From NCBI GenBank assembly GCA_030374765.1, contig JARGXX010000016.1, positions 1,302,001 through 1,366,000 on the forward strand: 64,000 bases of DNA. The letters are read 5' to 3'. The notes below the pieces were generated by a model. That model did not search any database. It had not been told where the DNA came from and saw nothing but the letters and a program-made list of their open reading frames with translations. This document shows, piece by piece, positions 1 to 12,030 of this stretch. How positions within the stretch are numbered: position 1 is the stretch's first letter; every line of letters starts with the position of its first letter. This DNA comes from Agarophyton chilense (Eukaryota; Rhodophyta; Florideophyceae; Gracilariales; Gracilariaceae). The position numbers and the translations under genes were made by a program.

Positions 1-890
1 AGGGAAAATAATCTAGTTGTTATACTTTTATTGGCAAGTGTCATGCTTTAAAAGCTGTTAGCATCGATTAGAGTAACCTAGAAGCACAACATAGTAACTA
101 TCGAGTAGTAATGCGTTTCAGCTCTGTTTTTGAGGTTCTAAATCTCTATGAAAAGTTCTAATGTCTCCAATTTCTCTCTTGGACGACAGCCACCAACAAT
201 TCACACCCTTAAAATTTATTTTCATTTGGCTTCCAGCCCTTCAACTTTATTAAAAGGTAAGGCGTTTGCTGCCTGGAGTCCAGTGAGACGACTGCAGCTC
301 GACGAGCAAACCCATACATTATAGAAATCTGTGAGACGTTTTACGCATTACAGGGGTTCAGTGAAGCGTTAGCCGCTGGGCGGAGCACATCCTGTCAGCC
401 CACTGGTACAGGGTCTATCTAGAAATGACCCAAAGAATGAGAAACATTCAAAAGTCGTAGAGACTTGGTGGCGATTTGGGATCTAGTACCGATTGGGAAG
501 CTGCTGCAAGTGGTGCAACATAAATTTTCCTGCAAAAGGCCAGTTTCGGGTAAAGAGTGAAAGCATCCTCTTTTTTATTACCTCTTCTCGGAAGCCTTGT
601 AAGGATTTTAGACGCCTACTGCTGGTTAAAGCAGAAGTGGAAAAGCTGAAGAAATCTTTACACATCCGGAGCGTCTGACCGGAAGCCCGGGCGTGCGATC
701 CCTAGTGAGTATTGACAAAAGTCTTTGGTTGCGTTGGTTTAAGAAGATCAAGGAGAAGAAGTTTATTTCGGAATTCTTTATCTCACTGCATCTATCCTGG
801 CCATTCAGTAACGCAAAAGCCTTTCCATCGGCACAGTTTACTGTGAACCCTGGCCCAAAGCGTCACCTCCAAAGATGGCGCCTACATAGT
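1..890 (+). repeat. Left terminal repeat of the Gypsy element
   Basis: This stretch matches 5570-6512 at intervals over its whole length. The most obvious shared block is the run from about 61 to 125, repeated at about 5641-5705. The similarity continues to the 'agatggcgcc' word near 875-885, which also occurs near 6500-6510. The left edge is cut by or coincides with the window start, and the right edge is approximate. Confidence 0.75.
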
Positions 891-952
891 ACTCTCGAGG
901 AGGCAGTTTCTCCGGACCCGGTTCTGCCAACACAACTTATGATGGTTCTTCA

Positions 953-1871
953 ATGGATGTCGTTAAATTTTTCTTTTACTTTGAAAATGTTAACATGAGA
1001 CGAAAACCCAAGGACGATATGGCCTTAGAGTTACTCGGTTTCTTAGAAAATGAAGCGTTCGAGTTCTATTATGATACATGTACCATCAATGGGTCTCTTT
1101 CCGAAGAAGCAAAGGGCTATGAATCTGTTAAGAAGACTTTTATCAACCATTTCGGAGAAGTCGAAGATCCAGAAGAAGACATTCGATGAGCAATCTAGGG
1201 CAAGTTGGATTACGGTGACCTAGTTCGTTCAATGAATTTCATGGATAACCTTTTCGAAAAAGCCATATTCAATTCTAAAGCAAAGTTCGGCTTAATGAAA
1301 AAGGCCCTTACGGAACATGCAGATCTTGCCCAGTTCATCGTTTTCCGAGGTTCAGAAGATTATGATGAGTTGAAAGTTCAAATAAAAGCATTATACTCTA
1401 CCAAGAAAACGATGAGACACCATGTCTCATTTTTGACACCGCCCAAGCATATTATCCACAATCCTAGGTCAAACAGAGGTCCTTCCTCTCAAAGTTTGAA
1501 GTCTAAGGTCGACAATTTAGCAGATTAGTTGGCGCAGTTTTCTCTTACGGTTAAGAAGTCTGAAAAGGACCACTGGGATCTAGATAAGTCTTGTTCATAC
1601 TCCAGAAAGCCTAGACATTTTTCTTCCCAATGTGATTGGAACCCCCCTTCGTGATAAAAGATGCGACGGATGTGGCAAGATGGGACACACTGAGATGACT
1701 TGTTGGCGTAAGATCAAGCTCGAAGAAGCTCGGAGATTACCCCATGGCTCAGAAGAGAAGAGAGGGCATAAGAATCAGTCAAGAAGCGGGACCGAGCCTG
1801 TTTCAATTGTAACAGAGAATTTGGAGACAGCCGATGTTGTGGCTACAACAAAACGACCTGTGGACGGATAA
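953..1871 (+). mobile_element. Gypsy gag-like region with zinc knuckle
   Basis: The first part resembles a retrotransposon gag domain: an acidic helical segment with the typical 'alelLgfLe..A..fYyd' pattern. Towards the right end, around 1660-1700, there is a CX2CX4HX4C zinc knuckle (CDGCGKMGHTEMTC), the nucleic-acid-binding part of retroviral-type nucleocapsids. It belongs to the Gypsy element and is a fossil. Confidence 0.7.
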
Positions 1872-2366
1872 GCCTTCCCAAAGCAACATCTCTTGGATGG
1901 CAGAGCTCCCATTCTATTCTTGTTGAACCCGCCTCGTCACGAAAGACTGCATCATCAAAAGAATGACGAAAACAAGCCGCGAAAGCCAAAACCAAGAAAG
2001 TCGAAGAAATAAAATATACTAGACCATGCAAGCAAATATAATGCGATAAAGGAATCGACGAATGCCTCTTCGGGGATCACGTTTAGTCAGTTGATTCTCA
2101 GAGATGCCGATGATGCTCAGAAGTAAATCTGGAAGCTCATCCTGCCCCAGAAATCTGTTCGTCGACCATTTGTTGGCCCTGTAGGAAAACGTCCGAGACG
2201 TCTTAAATCTGTCCCTGTTGGAGTGTTTTTGGACAAAAACTGAGGCGTTATTGGATTCTCGCGCTGTTTCTAACTTTTTATGAACAAATTTATGCGACAA
2301 ACTATCCTTGGATCCAACTGAAACTAGAAAAAAAACACCGTAACCAACGGGGATAGCGCACTTTGC

Positions 2367-5274
2367 ATGGGAGCTCTTCATGATGTGCCGGTTTCATTTG
2401 GTGCTATGATAGTTCCACTAGACTTCCTTGTCATTGAAGGACCACCTTTCGATGTCATAATCGGGTGTCCAACTTTGGAGATGTTGAAGGCCTGCCTTGA
2501 CCTCGGGAACCAGCAAGTGAAGATGAAGATCGCTGGGAAAAGATATATATATTGTTACGATTATGCCTGTGTTAAGGTTTTAGAGAAAAAAGACTCTGAA
2601 ACAGACAGCGATGACTTTAAATCTGATTCCGGTGCTACCGTTGAGGAATCTGATTCTGAGAATGAAGAACTAGTTGTTGCTCTTACAGATAATGAAAAGC
2701 CGGAATAAAACCAGATCTGAACGCCCCTGGATCTAATTCTCAGGAGGATCTTCTGTTTTCCGAATTCCCTAATTATCACATCTGATGGAGGCTAACGTAA
2801 TCGCTTGGAAGCTGACGGATCTCCGTTCTGCTAAAGTTCCAGTATCACATTCTTTTGAGCTCACGACCAGCAAACCCACATATTTTAGGGCTAGATGAAT
2901 GTCTTCGAAGCATATCGAGTTCATACGGAAAGAGATCGACCTACTACTTGATGCTGGTATCATTACACATTCGGAATCTGCATGGTCCTTTCCGGTCGTC
3001 ATTGCAACCAAGAAAGATGAAAGTCCCAGATTCTGTGTAGACTACCGGGAATTCAACAGGGTTATAAAAGCTGATCGTTGGCCATTTCTTCGTATGGAAG
3101 AGATCTTTGATGACTTAGGAGGATGCTGTCTGTTCACAACGCTAGATCTTTTCTCTGGATAGTGGCAAGTGAAAATGTTAGAAGAATGCGAAGAGATGAC
3201 TACATTTGTATGTAGATATGGAACTTTCATGTTTGAAGTAATGCCATTTGGCCTTATGAGTGCCCCTTCCATTTTTCCGCGTATGATGTATTTTGTCCTT
3301 CGCGGTCTTTACTTTGTCCGGTTCCATATTGACGACGTTGTAATTTTCTCGAGAAGTCTTGAATAACATGAGAAGCATATCCAACTCACTTTAGAAAGTA
3401 TAAGAAAGCATGATCTTGAGCTGAAAATATCAAAGTGTTTCTTCGCTCTTTCGAAAGTATCTCTACTCAGCCACGTCACTGACGAGAAAGATGTTTTTGT
3501 GGATCACCCGAAGATCAAAAGAATCCAAGAAGCACCGCCACCTTCAACGACCACTCAAATCAGGCCATTTCTTGGTCTATCTGGGTACTATCGTCGTTTT
3601 ATCAAAAACTTGGCCGAGACTTCAGCGGTGATTCACAGTGCTACATCCGGTAACAAGAAGCTTACTTGGAGAAACGATACGCTGGAAGCCTTCCGTGAGT
3701 TTAAAGAGAAGCTAACCAAACCACCAGTTTTATCATTTCCCGAGTTTGAGAAACCTTTCGTTGTGGAAACAGATGCTTCAAGTGTTTTGTTGGGTGCCGT
3801 ATTGTTGCAGGAAAATGAAGATCGTAAGATCTATCCATTGCAATTCGCTAGTAGTACGATGAACGAAGCGGAAAGGAACAATTCTGCTTCTGAACGAGAA
3901 GCTTTAGCAGTCATATTTGCGCTGAAGAAGTTCTTGGTGTATCTGCTGTCATCCATTCCTTTCAGGGTTGTTACCGATCATATAACCCTTTGATATGCTT
4001 TCCTGAAACGTGACATTCATGGCCGTCTAGCGCGATCGCTTGAATTTCTCGCAAAGTATGACTTCGAGATGGTTTATCGGGCTAGAAAAGACGAGTGTGC
4101 AGCAGACTATCTTTAGAGAATTGAACATGGAGAACAGATCAGGTCACACGAAGACGAAGGAGACCTCGTTTGTCTCACTGCAGATGCCGACCAGTTTCCT
4201 GGACTTGAACCGTTGCATACGAATATTTCTCGCTACCTCTGTATGTTGCCAGTGAATGAACTCGACGCCTCTGTTACTCAAACTATGAAACGGAATGCAA
4301 AATAATTCCAGGTCTGAGAAGGAAAAATGTTTCGAAGGACGGAAAATGGTCTACGAGTCGTACCTGATCTTACTCAAAGAGAGGATATTCTGCAATCTTT
4401 TCACGATGGCATTGGACAAGGAGATGTGAAAGCTACAAGAAAGTTCATAACCGAAAGGTTTTGGGGGCGTAATATGTATCGGGAGGTCGGTGAATACGTG
4501 ACAAGTGGTGAGAATTGTAAGAGAACAGCTCCACTTCCCCGGTACTACAGCAATATTAGCACACCTGTCTTTTCTCTCTTTGACATATTTCCATTTTAAT
4601 TTGCACGACCATTTCAGAAGAGTAAGGCTGGGAATCGATTTCTCTCAATTAGTCTTGAGCGTCTCACTAGTTGTACGATTGATACACTAAGAAAGGACTC
4701 AACGTCGAAAACTGTCTTGGATTTCGTGAAGAACGGAATTATCCTTCCTTTTGGCTTTTCTCAGATCATAGTGTTGGAAAATGGAACCTGCTTCACATCG
4801 CGGTCACTCACATCATTCATGGAACAGAAAGGAATCATATGGAGAACGGTTCTAGCTTACGCACCAATTTCCAATGGTAGGGCAGAAAGAATGGTTGGTA
4901 CACTTAAAAGAGCCCTTTGAAAGATGGGGTTGGCCAATGGTTAAATTTAGAGTGATGTATTGCCACCAGTTCTTCATGGTTACCGACGTAGACACCTTGA
5001 ATGTGACATCTCGCCCTTTGAGTTACTTTACGGATTGAAACCCCGTATGTCATCACAAGACTCTGGTATAACGGCGCGCCTTGGTAACTCATCCGAGAAG
5101 TTCAGGACTGCAGAAACTACGGAGTTATGTAACCCTCGGGCGGGACGCACAGATTTACGAGTAACTAAGGATATCTCGGAGAAGGTAAGAGAATTTTGTA
5201 CTGGAGACCAGGTTTTCGTGGCAAAGGGAAAATCACTGAACGCCACAATAAAATGGCCAGCTTTCTCCTCTTAA
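2367..5274 (+). mobile_element. Gypsy pol-like region (PR, RT, RNase H, integrase)
   Basis: Parts in order: a retropepsin-like C-terminal half with an 'IIGCPTLE' motif at about 2367-2570, followed by an acidic serine-rich tail; reverse transcriptase at about 2899-3366, with 'RFCVDYREFN', 'TLDLFSG', 'MPFGL.SAP' and an 'FHIDDVVIFS' catalytic box; a connection and RNase H region at about 3499-3993 with 'FLGLSGYYRRFI' and 'VVETDASSVLLGAVL'; integrase at about 4327-5274 with a zinc-binding N-terminal part and a core with 'NGRAERMVGTLKRAL'. These are Ty3/Gypsy hallmarks. The region is broken and is a fossil. Confidence 0.85.
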
Positions 5275-5569
5275 ATTATATGGACCCTGCCGGGTTGTTC
5301 AAGCAGATCACTCCAGGTATAACCTGGTCTCACAACACAACCGATAAACTCGTCAAGGGATACATACACGTCGTTTAAAGCGCTATATCTCGCAACCACT
5401 GGATGCTTCGGACTTGAGGCTGTTGTGGCGTGGAAACCGTTATGTATGCAGCGGCGAAAGTCCCAGAATTCGTACAATGTTCCAGCATTTCTGGATCACA
5501 CGTTTACAGAGTGCCAGCAGGATCTGCACTCTGTATTTCACCTCTGGCTTCGAAATCCATAATAGTGCA

Positions 5570-6512
5570 TTAGTGAGAATTATCTAGTTTTTATATTTTG
5601 ATTGGTATTGTGCTGCGTTAAACACTGCTATCAGTGATTAGAGTAACCTAGAAGCACAACATAGTAACTATCGAGTAGTAATGCGTTTCAGCTCTGTTTT
5701 GGAGGTTCTAAATATCTATTAAAAAAGCTCTAATGTCTCTAATTTCTCTCTTGGACGACAGCAACCAACAATTGACACCGTTAAAAATTATTTTCCTTTG
5801 GTTTCGAGTCCTTAAACTTCATCAAAAAGTAATGTGTTTGCCTCCTGGGGTCCAATAAAACAACTGACACTCGAGTTGCAACCACTTTCAATATAAAAAT
5901 CTGTGAGGCGTCTTACGCCGTAAAAGGGTTCAGTGAAGCGTTAGTAGCTGGGCGGAGCACCCCTGGCAGCCCACTGCACTGGTTGAAGGGCCCTCAACGT
6001 GGACCGGAGACGGTTTATGTGTATCAATGGTACAGGGTCTATCTAAAAAACCCTCACAGAATGCGAAGCTTGCAAAGGTCGTATAGAGTTAGTGGCGATT
6101 TGAGATCTAGTACAAAATGGGAAGCTGCTGCTTGTGCTTTCACATAACTTTTCCTGCAAAAGCCCATTTTTGAGTAAAGAGTTAAAGTATATTTTTTGTT
6201 ATTTGTTCTCTTTGGAAAGCGTTTTAGAGATTGTACATGCCTGTTTTTAGTTAATACAGAAGGAGGAAGGCTGAAGACATCGTTACACATCCGGAGTATC
6301 TGACTGGAAGCCAAGGTGTCTGACACCTAGTGAGTATTGGCATAATTCTTTGGTTGCGTTGGTTCAAGAAGATCAAGAAAAAGTAGTTTCTCTCGAAGTA
6401 CTTGTATCTCATTTCATCTATCTGGGCCCTTCAGTAATGCAAAAGGCTTACTATTGCCGAAGTTTACTGTAAAGTCTGGCCCACAGTGTCACATCCAAAG
6501 ATGGCGCCCACA
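5570..6512 (+). repeat. Right terminal repeat of the Gypsy element
   Basis: This is the second copy of the direct repeat that starts the window. It shares long identical words with it, for example the tract around 5641-5705 and the 'agtgaagcgttag' and 'tggcgccc' words further on. It carries some extra sequence near 5995-6030 relative to the left copy. Boundaries are approximate to within a few tens of bases. Confidence 0.75.
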
Positions 6513-6866
6513 ACTTGCATGAGGTTATTTTTCCAACAGGGCATTTGTTTCATGATTTCGAGAATCCAACAGGTATGGCATCACAACATTGTTGCTTCAT
6601 CTGAGCATCATTGCGCCGTCGCCGTCGCTATGTGCATCAAAAAAGATCTTTGTAGTTGTCACTTTCTGCAACTTGATTGTATAACGAGGTCTAAAATGAA
6701 ATTGGCCCTGGCAAGAATCAGGACATTTATGCATCCTTTGGGAAACCGACGCCGCTATCATCCGACCAATACGTTCTTGAATAGAAAGGGAAGAAGCCGA
6801 TAATTCTTCTCAAAAAAACCAGACTTCCCAAAACTTGAAATGCTCCTTGAAACTGATCTATGAAGA
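6513..6866 (+). promoter_or_regulatory. Upstream region of the NB-ARC/WD40 gene
   Basis: About 350 bp separate the end of the retroelement repeat from the ATG at 6867. No clear promoter motif stands out. If the gene is expressed, its promoter must lie here or inside the repeat itself. This is inference from spacing only. Confidence 0.3.
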
Positions 6867-9800
6867 ATGTCATTCTTTGATATAACTGGACTTATAGGAA
6901 GTCTGGTTACACTTCGAGACGAACTAGAGAAGCTCCGAGATCGTTACAAAACTTTAAAGAACGATATACCCCGTGCCATATCGGAGATCACCTCTTCCAT
7001 TGCCGAGTGTTCTTCCGATTTAGAGAACCTAAATGCCCAGCTTGCCCATACAAAGCATATTGAAAACCAGACATTGAAACATATTGAAAGGCAACTTAAA
7101 CAGATATCTTCACTTTGTTCCGAATCGTTCGAAACACTCTGCGATGTCAATCAGAAACTTAGCTCTCGCCTGTACGGGTTTTTCCGTGCCAGGAAGATTG
7201 CTGATTTTACTCTCGGTCCTTTGCAATCCCGTTTCGCAACAGCAGTGGGAGAATTAAACGAACTGAACGGCATGTTTGCAATTATACATGTTGTTGAAGG
7301 CTCAAAAGACGAAGTGGTTTGTAAAATGAATGAACAACACCCAAGAGCGATCGAGGACGTCTTTAAAATTTGGTTCATGGAACGATCTGGACCAGACCTT
7401 TCCTGTCAAATGGAGACTAAGGATTCATATGAGTCGCTCGCGAAAACCGCAGTTCTGGAAGCAGAATTAAGGAAACAACGTCTTGTAGTTCTCCAAGGTG
7501 GGCCTGGTATGGGAAAGACATCAACACTATGTGCGCTTTCTCGGGACAAAGATGTTCGATTTCGATTTGTGGATGGCGTATACTGGATTTCGTTAGGCAT
7601 GTCCGCAACTGTTTGCGAGTTTATTCACCGCCTTTCCGGAATAGTCGCATCGGCAGGAGGAAAATCTGTCTCCAAAAGAATCAATAGATCATTAGATGAG
7701 GCTATTGCTGTTGAAGAAGCATGCAGCTGGTTTCATGCCAAGCGATTCCTATTTCTGGTCGATGACGTTTGGAAAGGAAAAGACTTCGATGCAAGTTTTA
7801 TATCCCTACTTCATGATCTTGCTCTCGCTGGGTCCGGAAGCGCTCTGGTTTACACCACCCGTCAAGTAGCGATGATTGGAAATAGCATGCACATTCAATT
7901 TTGCCCTAGAAATACATATGGATTGCATTCTCAATCAATACTAAATTCATCAGCAGGTGTAGAAGTCGATGGTGTAATTGCCATGAATCAGACCTACCAA
8001 AAACTACTCTGCCTTTGTGGTGGAATCCCATTCCCTTTAGCAGTGGCCGGAAGGGCGTTGTCCAGATTGTGTCTCAGAAACCTAACGTTCTTAGAGGCTG
8101 TGGAAGAATTTGTACGACGCTTAGATATCGAAGAAGACATTTTGACTGCTCGCATTGATGGATACAGGAGCTTGACCGTCCAATTCAAGGCTGCCCTCGG
8201 GATCCTCGACGAAAACCTCGAAAGCCTCACATGCGTACCGCAAGATAGTTCTTTGGCTAGACTTTATATTTCCTTAGCTGTGCTTGAGAAACAGCAGTTT
8301 GTTCCTCTTTCTATGCTGCAGCATCTCTGGGGTGTATCGTTTCAAAACACTTACGACATAGCAAATGGGTTTGATGGTGTTGGAATAGCCCATCTGCGAT
8401 ATGAGTCTACGGATATTGGTGCCATGAAAATTCCTGGTTTGCGTTTGAACGATTTGGCTCATGATTTTATTCTTTCTGAAGGCAAGGGTTTTATTACAAC
8501 CTTTCATAGAGAACTTGTTGAGTCGTATCGCTCTCTTCTAACCAATGAGTTTCCGCATGGAAAAATGTTGAGCCCCTGGTGGCAGTTGGTGAACGAACTG
8601 AAAGACGAGGGATATTTTTCGCGAAACTTAGTTCGTCACCTTGATGAATCCGGAATGCGCACTGAACTTGCAATACTATTGTCGCATCCAAACTGGTTTT
8701 TTTGTCAGCTCAACTCAGGCGGTATACTCCAGATTGAATCCGAAATCGCTAGGATTTATCCAAATATCGACGGCGTATTGAATCAGGGCTCTGATGTGCC
8801 ATTAGTTCTAAATTCAAAGGGGCTTGAATATCTTAGTTGGGCTGCTCGCCTTTCGTGGTCTGCTATTGCCGACAATCCCAGGGAAAAATGGTTTCAAATC
8901 CATGGGCGCTTACTTCATCTTGCTGAAAATAACAAAACTATCAGCGAATACATACACAAAATCCAAAAACATGCGTCCAAGCCTTGGCTTAAATCAATTC
9001 TCAACTGTTTGTCGTCGCCTGGAGGCAAGCGTAAGAGTTTTGTGAGCATTGCGACTGGTTTATGTTGTATGGTGCAACTGAATGATGACGAAGTAGTGTG
9101 CGGCTGCGTCGGAGGAGAAGTTTCCATAATCAATCTTCGCTATGCAAAAGTCATGCGGCAGTGGACCGCGGACCAAAGCAGAATGAATGTATATGAAGTT
9201 GTCATTCCTCGTGACCGTAGCGCCCTGCTCCTTGGTTTGTGGGATGGCACGTTTCAGCTCTTGGAAGGACCCAATTGGACTTTGAAGAAGACATTGTCTC
9301 GTCATGAGAGTTTTGTTTGTAGCATGGGACTAACAGATGACAAGAGGTTCATGCTCTCTACGGGATATGAATTCTCTATGCGGTTATGGGACATGGAAAA
9401 GGGCATTCAACTGGGAAACGCGATAAATGCTTATGAAGGAGGATCTGAGGGGATAAATGGAGGAGCAAAACCTTTTTGTATAACAGCTGTCCCTGGCGAT
9501 CATAGCTTCATTGTGAGCGGTGATGACCACATTCTACGGAGATTGGATGTCCGCTTGGGAACTCCGGGTGAAAATGAAGTAATCATACCTGCATTCAGTT
9601 CAACTGACGATCTAAGTTTCTATTTGTCTTCTGCATGGAGGATAGAGTCTGGAGATTGACGTGCATGACATTTGATTCAAGTGGGAAACGGCTGATAACT
9701 GGAGGCGTTGGGGGCTGTCTCTCTGTTTGGGACGTCTCGTCTGGTCATTTGTTAAAATTCAATAATCTTCATGATGGAGGTTCTTTTTCCAGTATTGCAC

Positions 9801-10780
9801 GCAGCAGAGATGACGAAAAGCTGGCTGTTGGTGGTTCAGAAGGACTCATTCATATTTGTGATGCAGGAACTCTCGAACGGATGGGAGAGCCGATACCAGT
9901 TGCATCAGCAGTGTGTGGTTTGGCCTTTATCGATTCGGATCTCATAGCTGCAGCCACTTCACTTGGGATAGAAGTTATTGATATCTCGGAGCACAGTGCA
10001 TGTTCCATTGAAAGAAAAGAGAGTGCTGTTTTTGCCGTCTCACTGGCTGATCATGGTCGCTTTTGCGTGACAGGATCCGGGGATGGTATCATCCAAGTAT
10101 GGGACGTACGAACTGGGCGTCGAGTTGGAGATTCTTTGCAGGCGTGCGGAGGCGTTCGAAAAATTGTAGATGTCCCAAAATCGAATAAGATCGTATCGTT
10201 TGGTTGGGATAATGTTGTGCGGGTATGGCAGATAGGCGACAAAGGACTCACATCAATTGCTTCGTTGGTAGGACATGAAGGCATGGTGAGAGCAATTGCG
10301 ATCTCTCCGAGTGGCAATTGTGCTCTCTCTGCTTCAAACGATAAAACCATTCGTGTATGGGACTTGAGCAAAGCGGACGGGACGCATACTGTACTGCGAG
10401 GTCATGAGATGTACCCAGCGGGTGTTCACTTCTCCCCAGATGGCAAGCTTGCCATGTCGAGAGATCCAAATGAAGTACGATTCTGGGATATTAGCAGCGG
10501 GGAATGTCTTAGAGTTGTATCGTACGAGAGAAATTATCCTCTTAGTCCCACTAGACTATGGCGCGAATTGTGGCCAGAAGAACCATCTTATGCCAGTGAG
10601 GATGACGATGTGAAAATGTTTTGGAAACGCTGTTCAAGAAAAATTTGGCTTGCTGCAGACAATAGTGTACTTGCTACTTTAGATAGCGAAATCCTTGGGG
10701 GGTCCTATTGTCAACAGAGACACATTCTGTGTGTGGGTCTCGCGAATGGACGGCTTGGAATTGTTCAACTCATGCAGTGA
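6867..10780 (+). CDS. NB-ARC/WD40 STAND protein (APAF1/NLR-like)
   Basis: Predicted 1283-residue signalling ATPase if the 62-nt intron at 9579-9640 is removed. Residues 1-150 are helix-rich, and a coiled-coil/four-helix-bundle build is likely. The NB-ARC ATPase follows: P-loop GGPGMGKTS (about 210-218), Walker B FLFLVDDVW (about 294-302), a VYTTR sensor (about 330) and a GIPFPLA motif (about 385) in place of plant GLPLA. A helical stretch runs to about 730. A long WD40 array follows to the C-terminus, with roughly a dozen blades; clear ones include 'TIRVWDLS', 'IIQVWDVR' and 'CLSVWDVS'. STAND proteins with this order act as ligand-triggered oligomerising switches in cell death or immunity. 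That role is inferred here, not shown. The reading frame changes between 9578 and 9641; an intron fits better than a frameshift because the splice signals are good and the WD repeats continue cleanly. Confidence 0.85.
9579..9640 (+). other. Probable 62-nt intron in the NB-ARC/WD40 gene
   Basis: The first frame ends in a stop at 9657-9659, while WD40 coding continues in another frame. Removing 9579-9640 joins the two frames at a codon boundary (phase 0). The segment starts GTAATC, contains a CTGAC branch-like word near 9605, has a pyrimidine-rich tract at 9617-9632 and ends in AG. A shorter alternative acceptor at 9615-9616 (38 nt) would also keep the frame but lacks a pyrimidine tract. A true 2-nt frameshift in a decaying gene cannot be excluded without transcripts. 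Confidence 0.6.
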
Positions 10781-11485
10781 TTATCATGGGCGTGCACTTG
10801 TGCCAGAAATGGCGCTCACCTGTGGATCCGCCGTCCTATGAATTTCTTCTCAAGATGGATAGTTTAAAATGTCCAGAACCATTTCTAGTCTCACGGAGAA
10901 CTACATGACAAATTCTCTAGTCGACCAGTTCAAACTCTTGAATTCGCAGAGATTACCGGCAAATTTGTTGTAGACCAAGATCCCACTTTAGAGTGAAGGC
11001 AAGGTTTAAACTACAACGAGATAGAGTAGAGGTGCGAGTGTAGTCCTGGCTGAAATGAAGACACAATAACATTGGTGCCCAGTATTTCGCCCTAACCCTT
11101 GGACAGGGTGAATGCTCCTCAAAGAATCTGGTAAACATCCACCCATACACTCACTCGAGTGCAGATATGTGTATCTCGGCATAAAATATTTACTGCCCGG
11201 ACACGACACTCGAGATCGTTAATGCAAATAAAGAAACCCCCGCCCTCCCCCTCACCCCATCCGCCGCTCCTCAGAACTTTTCGGCTGGAGCAATACACTT
11301 TCGCGTTAGGTGCTCTTACTATTCCAAGAGACTCGATGTTAATCTGCTCCAGTAGTCATGTCCGGTGTTCTATTCTGTAGGACACGCAAATATCACTCCA
11401 TTGCCTTTCAAGTGCTCGACGCAGCTGGCGCAACAGCGACTCCGATTGCTTTTGCATCGCAGTCCTCGCCTCTACAACTCAACTC
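10781..11485. other. Intergenic, no gene seen
   Basis: About 700 bp between the STAND gene and the RING gene. It contains an AATAAA word near 11228 and a C-rich tract at about 11237-11275. The right part is presumably the RING gene's promoter and 5' UTR. Short open frames here have no recognisable features. Confidence 0.5.
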
Positions 11486-12007
11486 ATGGCGGCGCTGACG
11501 TACGCAAAACCGCTGTCCCCTGATGAAGATACTCTCACGAGTGTATGCGTACATCGACTATGTGTTGGGTGGCGAACAGAAAACTTGGATGATGTATCAA
11601 CCTCATATGTATTCACATTGTGTCTGTTGGTACTTGTGGCGTTCATTCTATGTTGCTTGATTGTGGTTTTGACGTACTCACTAGTGCAAGTATTACTCGA
11701 AACTCTTCCGCACGGAGTGGAAAGCACGAATGCAAGCACTTCCGTTTACCAAAACCTGTCCCAAATATCACCGCTTCACGTGCGGTCTAAAGATACGGAC
11801 AACTCTTGTGCAATATGTTTGGAATGTGTGTGTTCAGGGAGCATTGTGCGACAGTTACCTTGCGACCATGTATTTCACGCAGAATGCATCGATCAATGGT
11901 TGCTCCGTGGGGCAAAAGTGCCTCAATGCCCACTATGTTTGTCGTTATTCCCGAGCAAATATAGCGTGGAGCAAGGCGAGAACGGCATGGCAGATTGTTG
12001 CATTTGA
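11486..12007 (+). CDS. Membrane-anchored RING-H2 finger protein, likely E3 ligase
   Basis: 173 residues. One strong transmembrane helix at about residues 42-68 is followed by a cytosolic-type linker and a complete RING-H2 (C3H2C3) finger. Its ligands are C108, C111, C126, H128, H131, C134, C148 and C151, with the conserved 'IDQWLL' and 'CPLC' of the ATL-type family. Such proteins recruit E2 enzymes and ubiquitinate membrane or secretory-pathway substrates; the substrate here is unknown. The start at 11486 sits in a good context (tcATGg) and no in-frame upstream ATG is better. Its stop lies 23 bp from the stop of the convergent SmpB gene, so the 3' UTRs probably overlap. Confidence 0.85.
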   Translation: MAALTYAKPLSPDEDTLTSVCVHRLCVGWRTENLDDVSTSYVFTLCLLVLVAFILCCLIVVLTYSLVQVLLETLPHGVESTNASTSVYQNLSQISPLHVRSKDTDNSCAICLECVCSGSIVRQLPCDHVFHAECIDQWLLRGAKVPQCPLCLSLFPSKYSVEQGENGMADCCI

Positions 12008-12030
12008 TGGGGTGGGACAGGAATTTGGTT

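Larger units (their letters stand above)
1..6512 (+). mobile_element. Ty3/Gypsy LTR retrotransposon, old and broken
   Basis: Two long direct repeats (about 1-890 and 5570-6512) bracket a body with the Gypsy order of parts: gag-like region with a CCHC zinc knuckle, retropepsin-like region, reverse transcriptase, RNase H, then integrase. That order (RT and RNase H before integrase) separates Gypsy from Copia. The two terminal repeats differ by many substitutions and small indels, so the insertion is old. The coding body is clearly broken, with roughly ten or more breaks. The left end lies at or just outside the window edge, so the true 5' boundary and target duplication cannot be seen. The right repeat ends only about 350 bp before the start of the NB-ARC/WD40 gene. 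Confidence 0.85.

Noticed and set aside
9635-10780. Separate second WD40 gene starting at 9635
   Set aside because: The start falls within the last blades of the preceding frame and the WD array is continuous once the 62-nt segment is removed.
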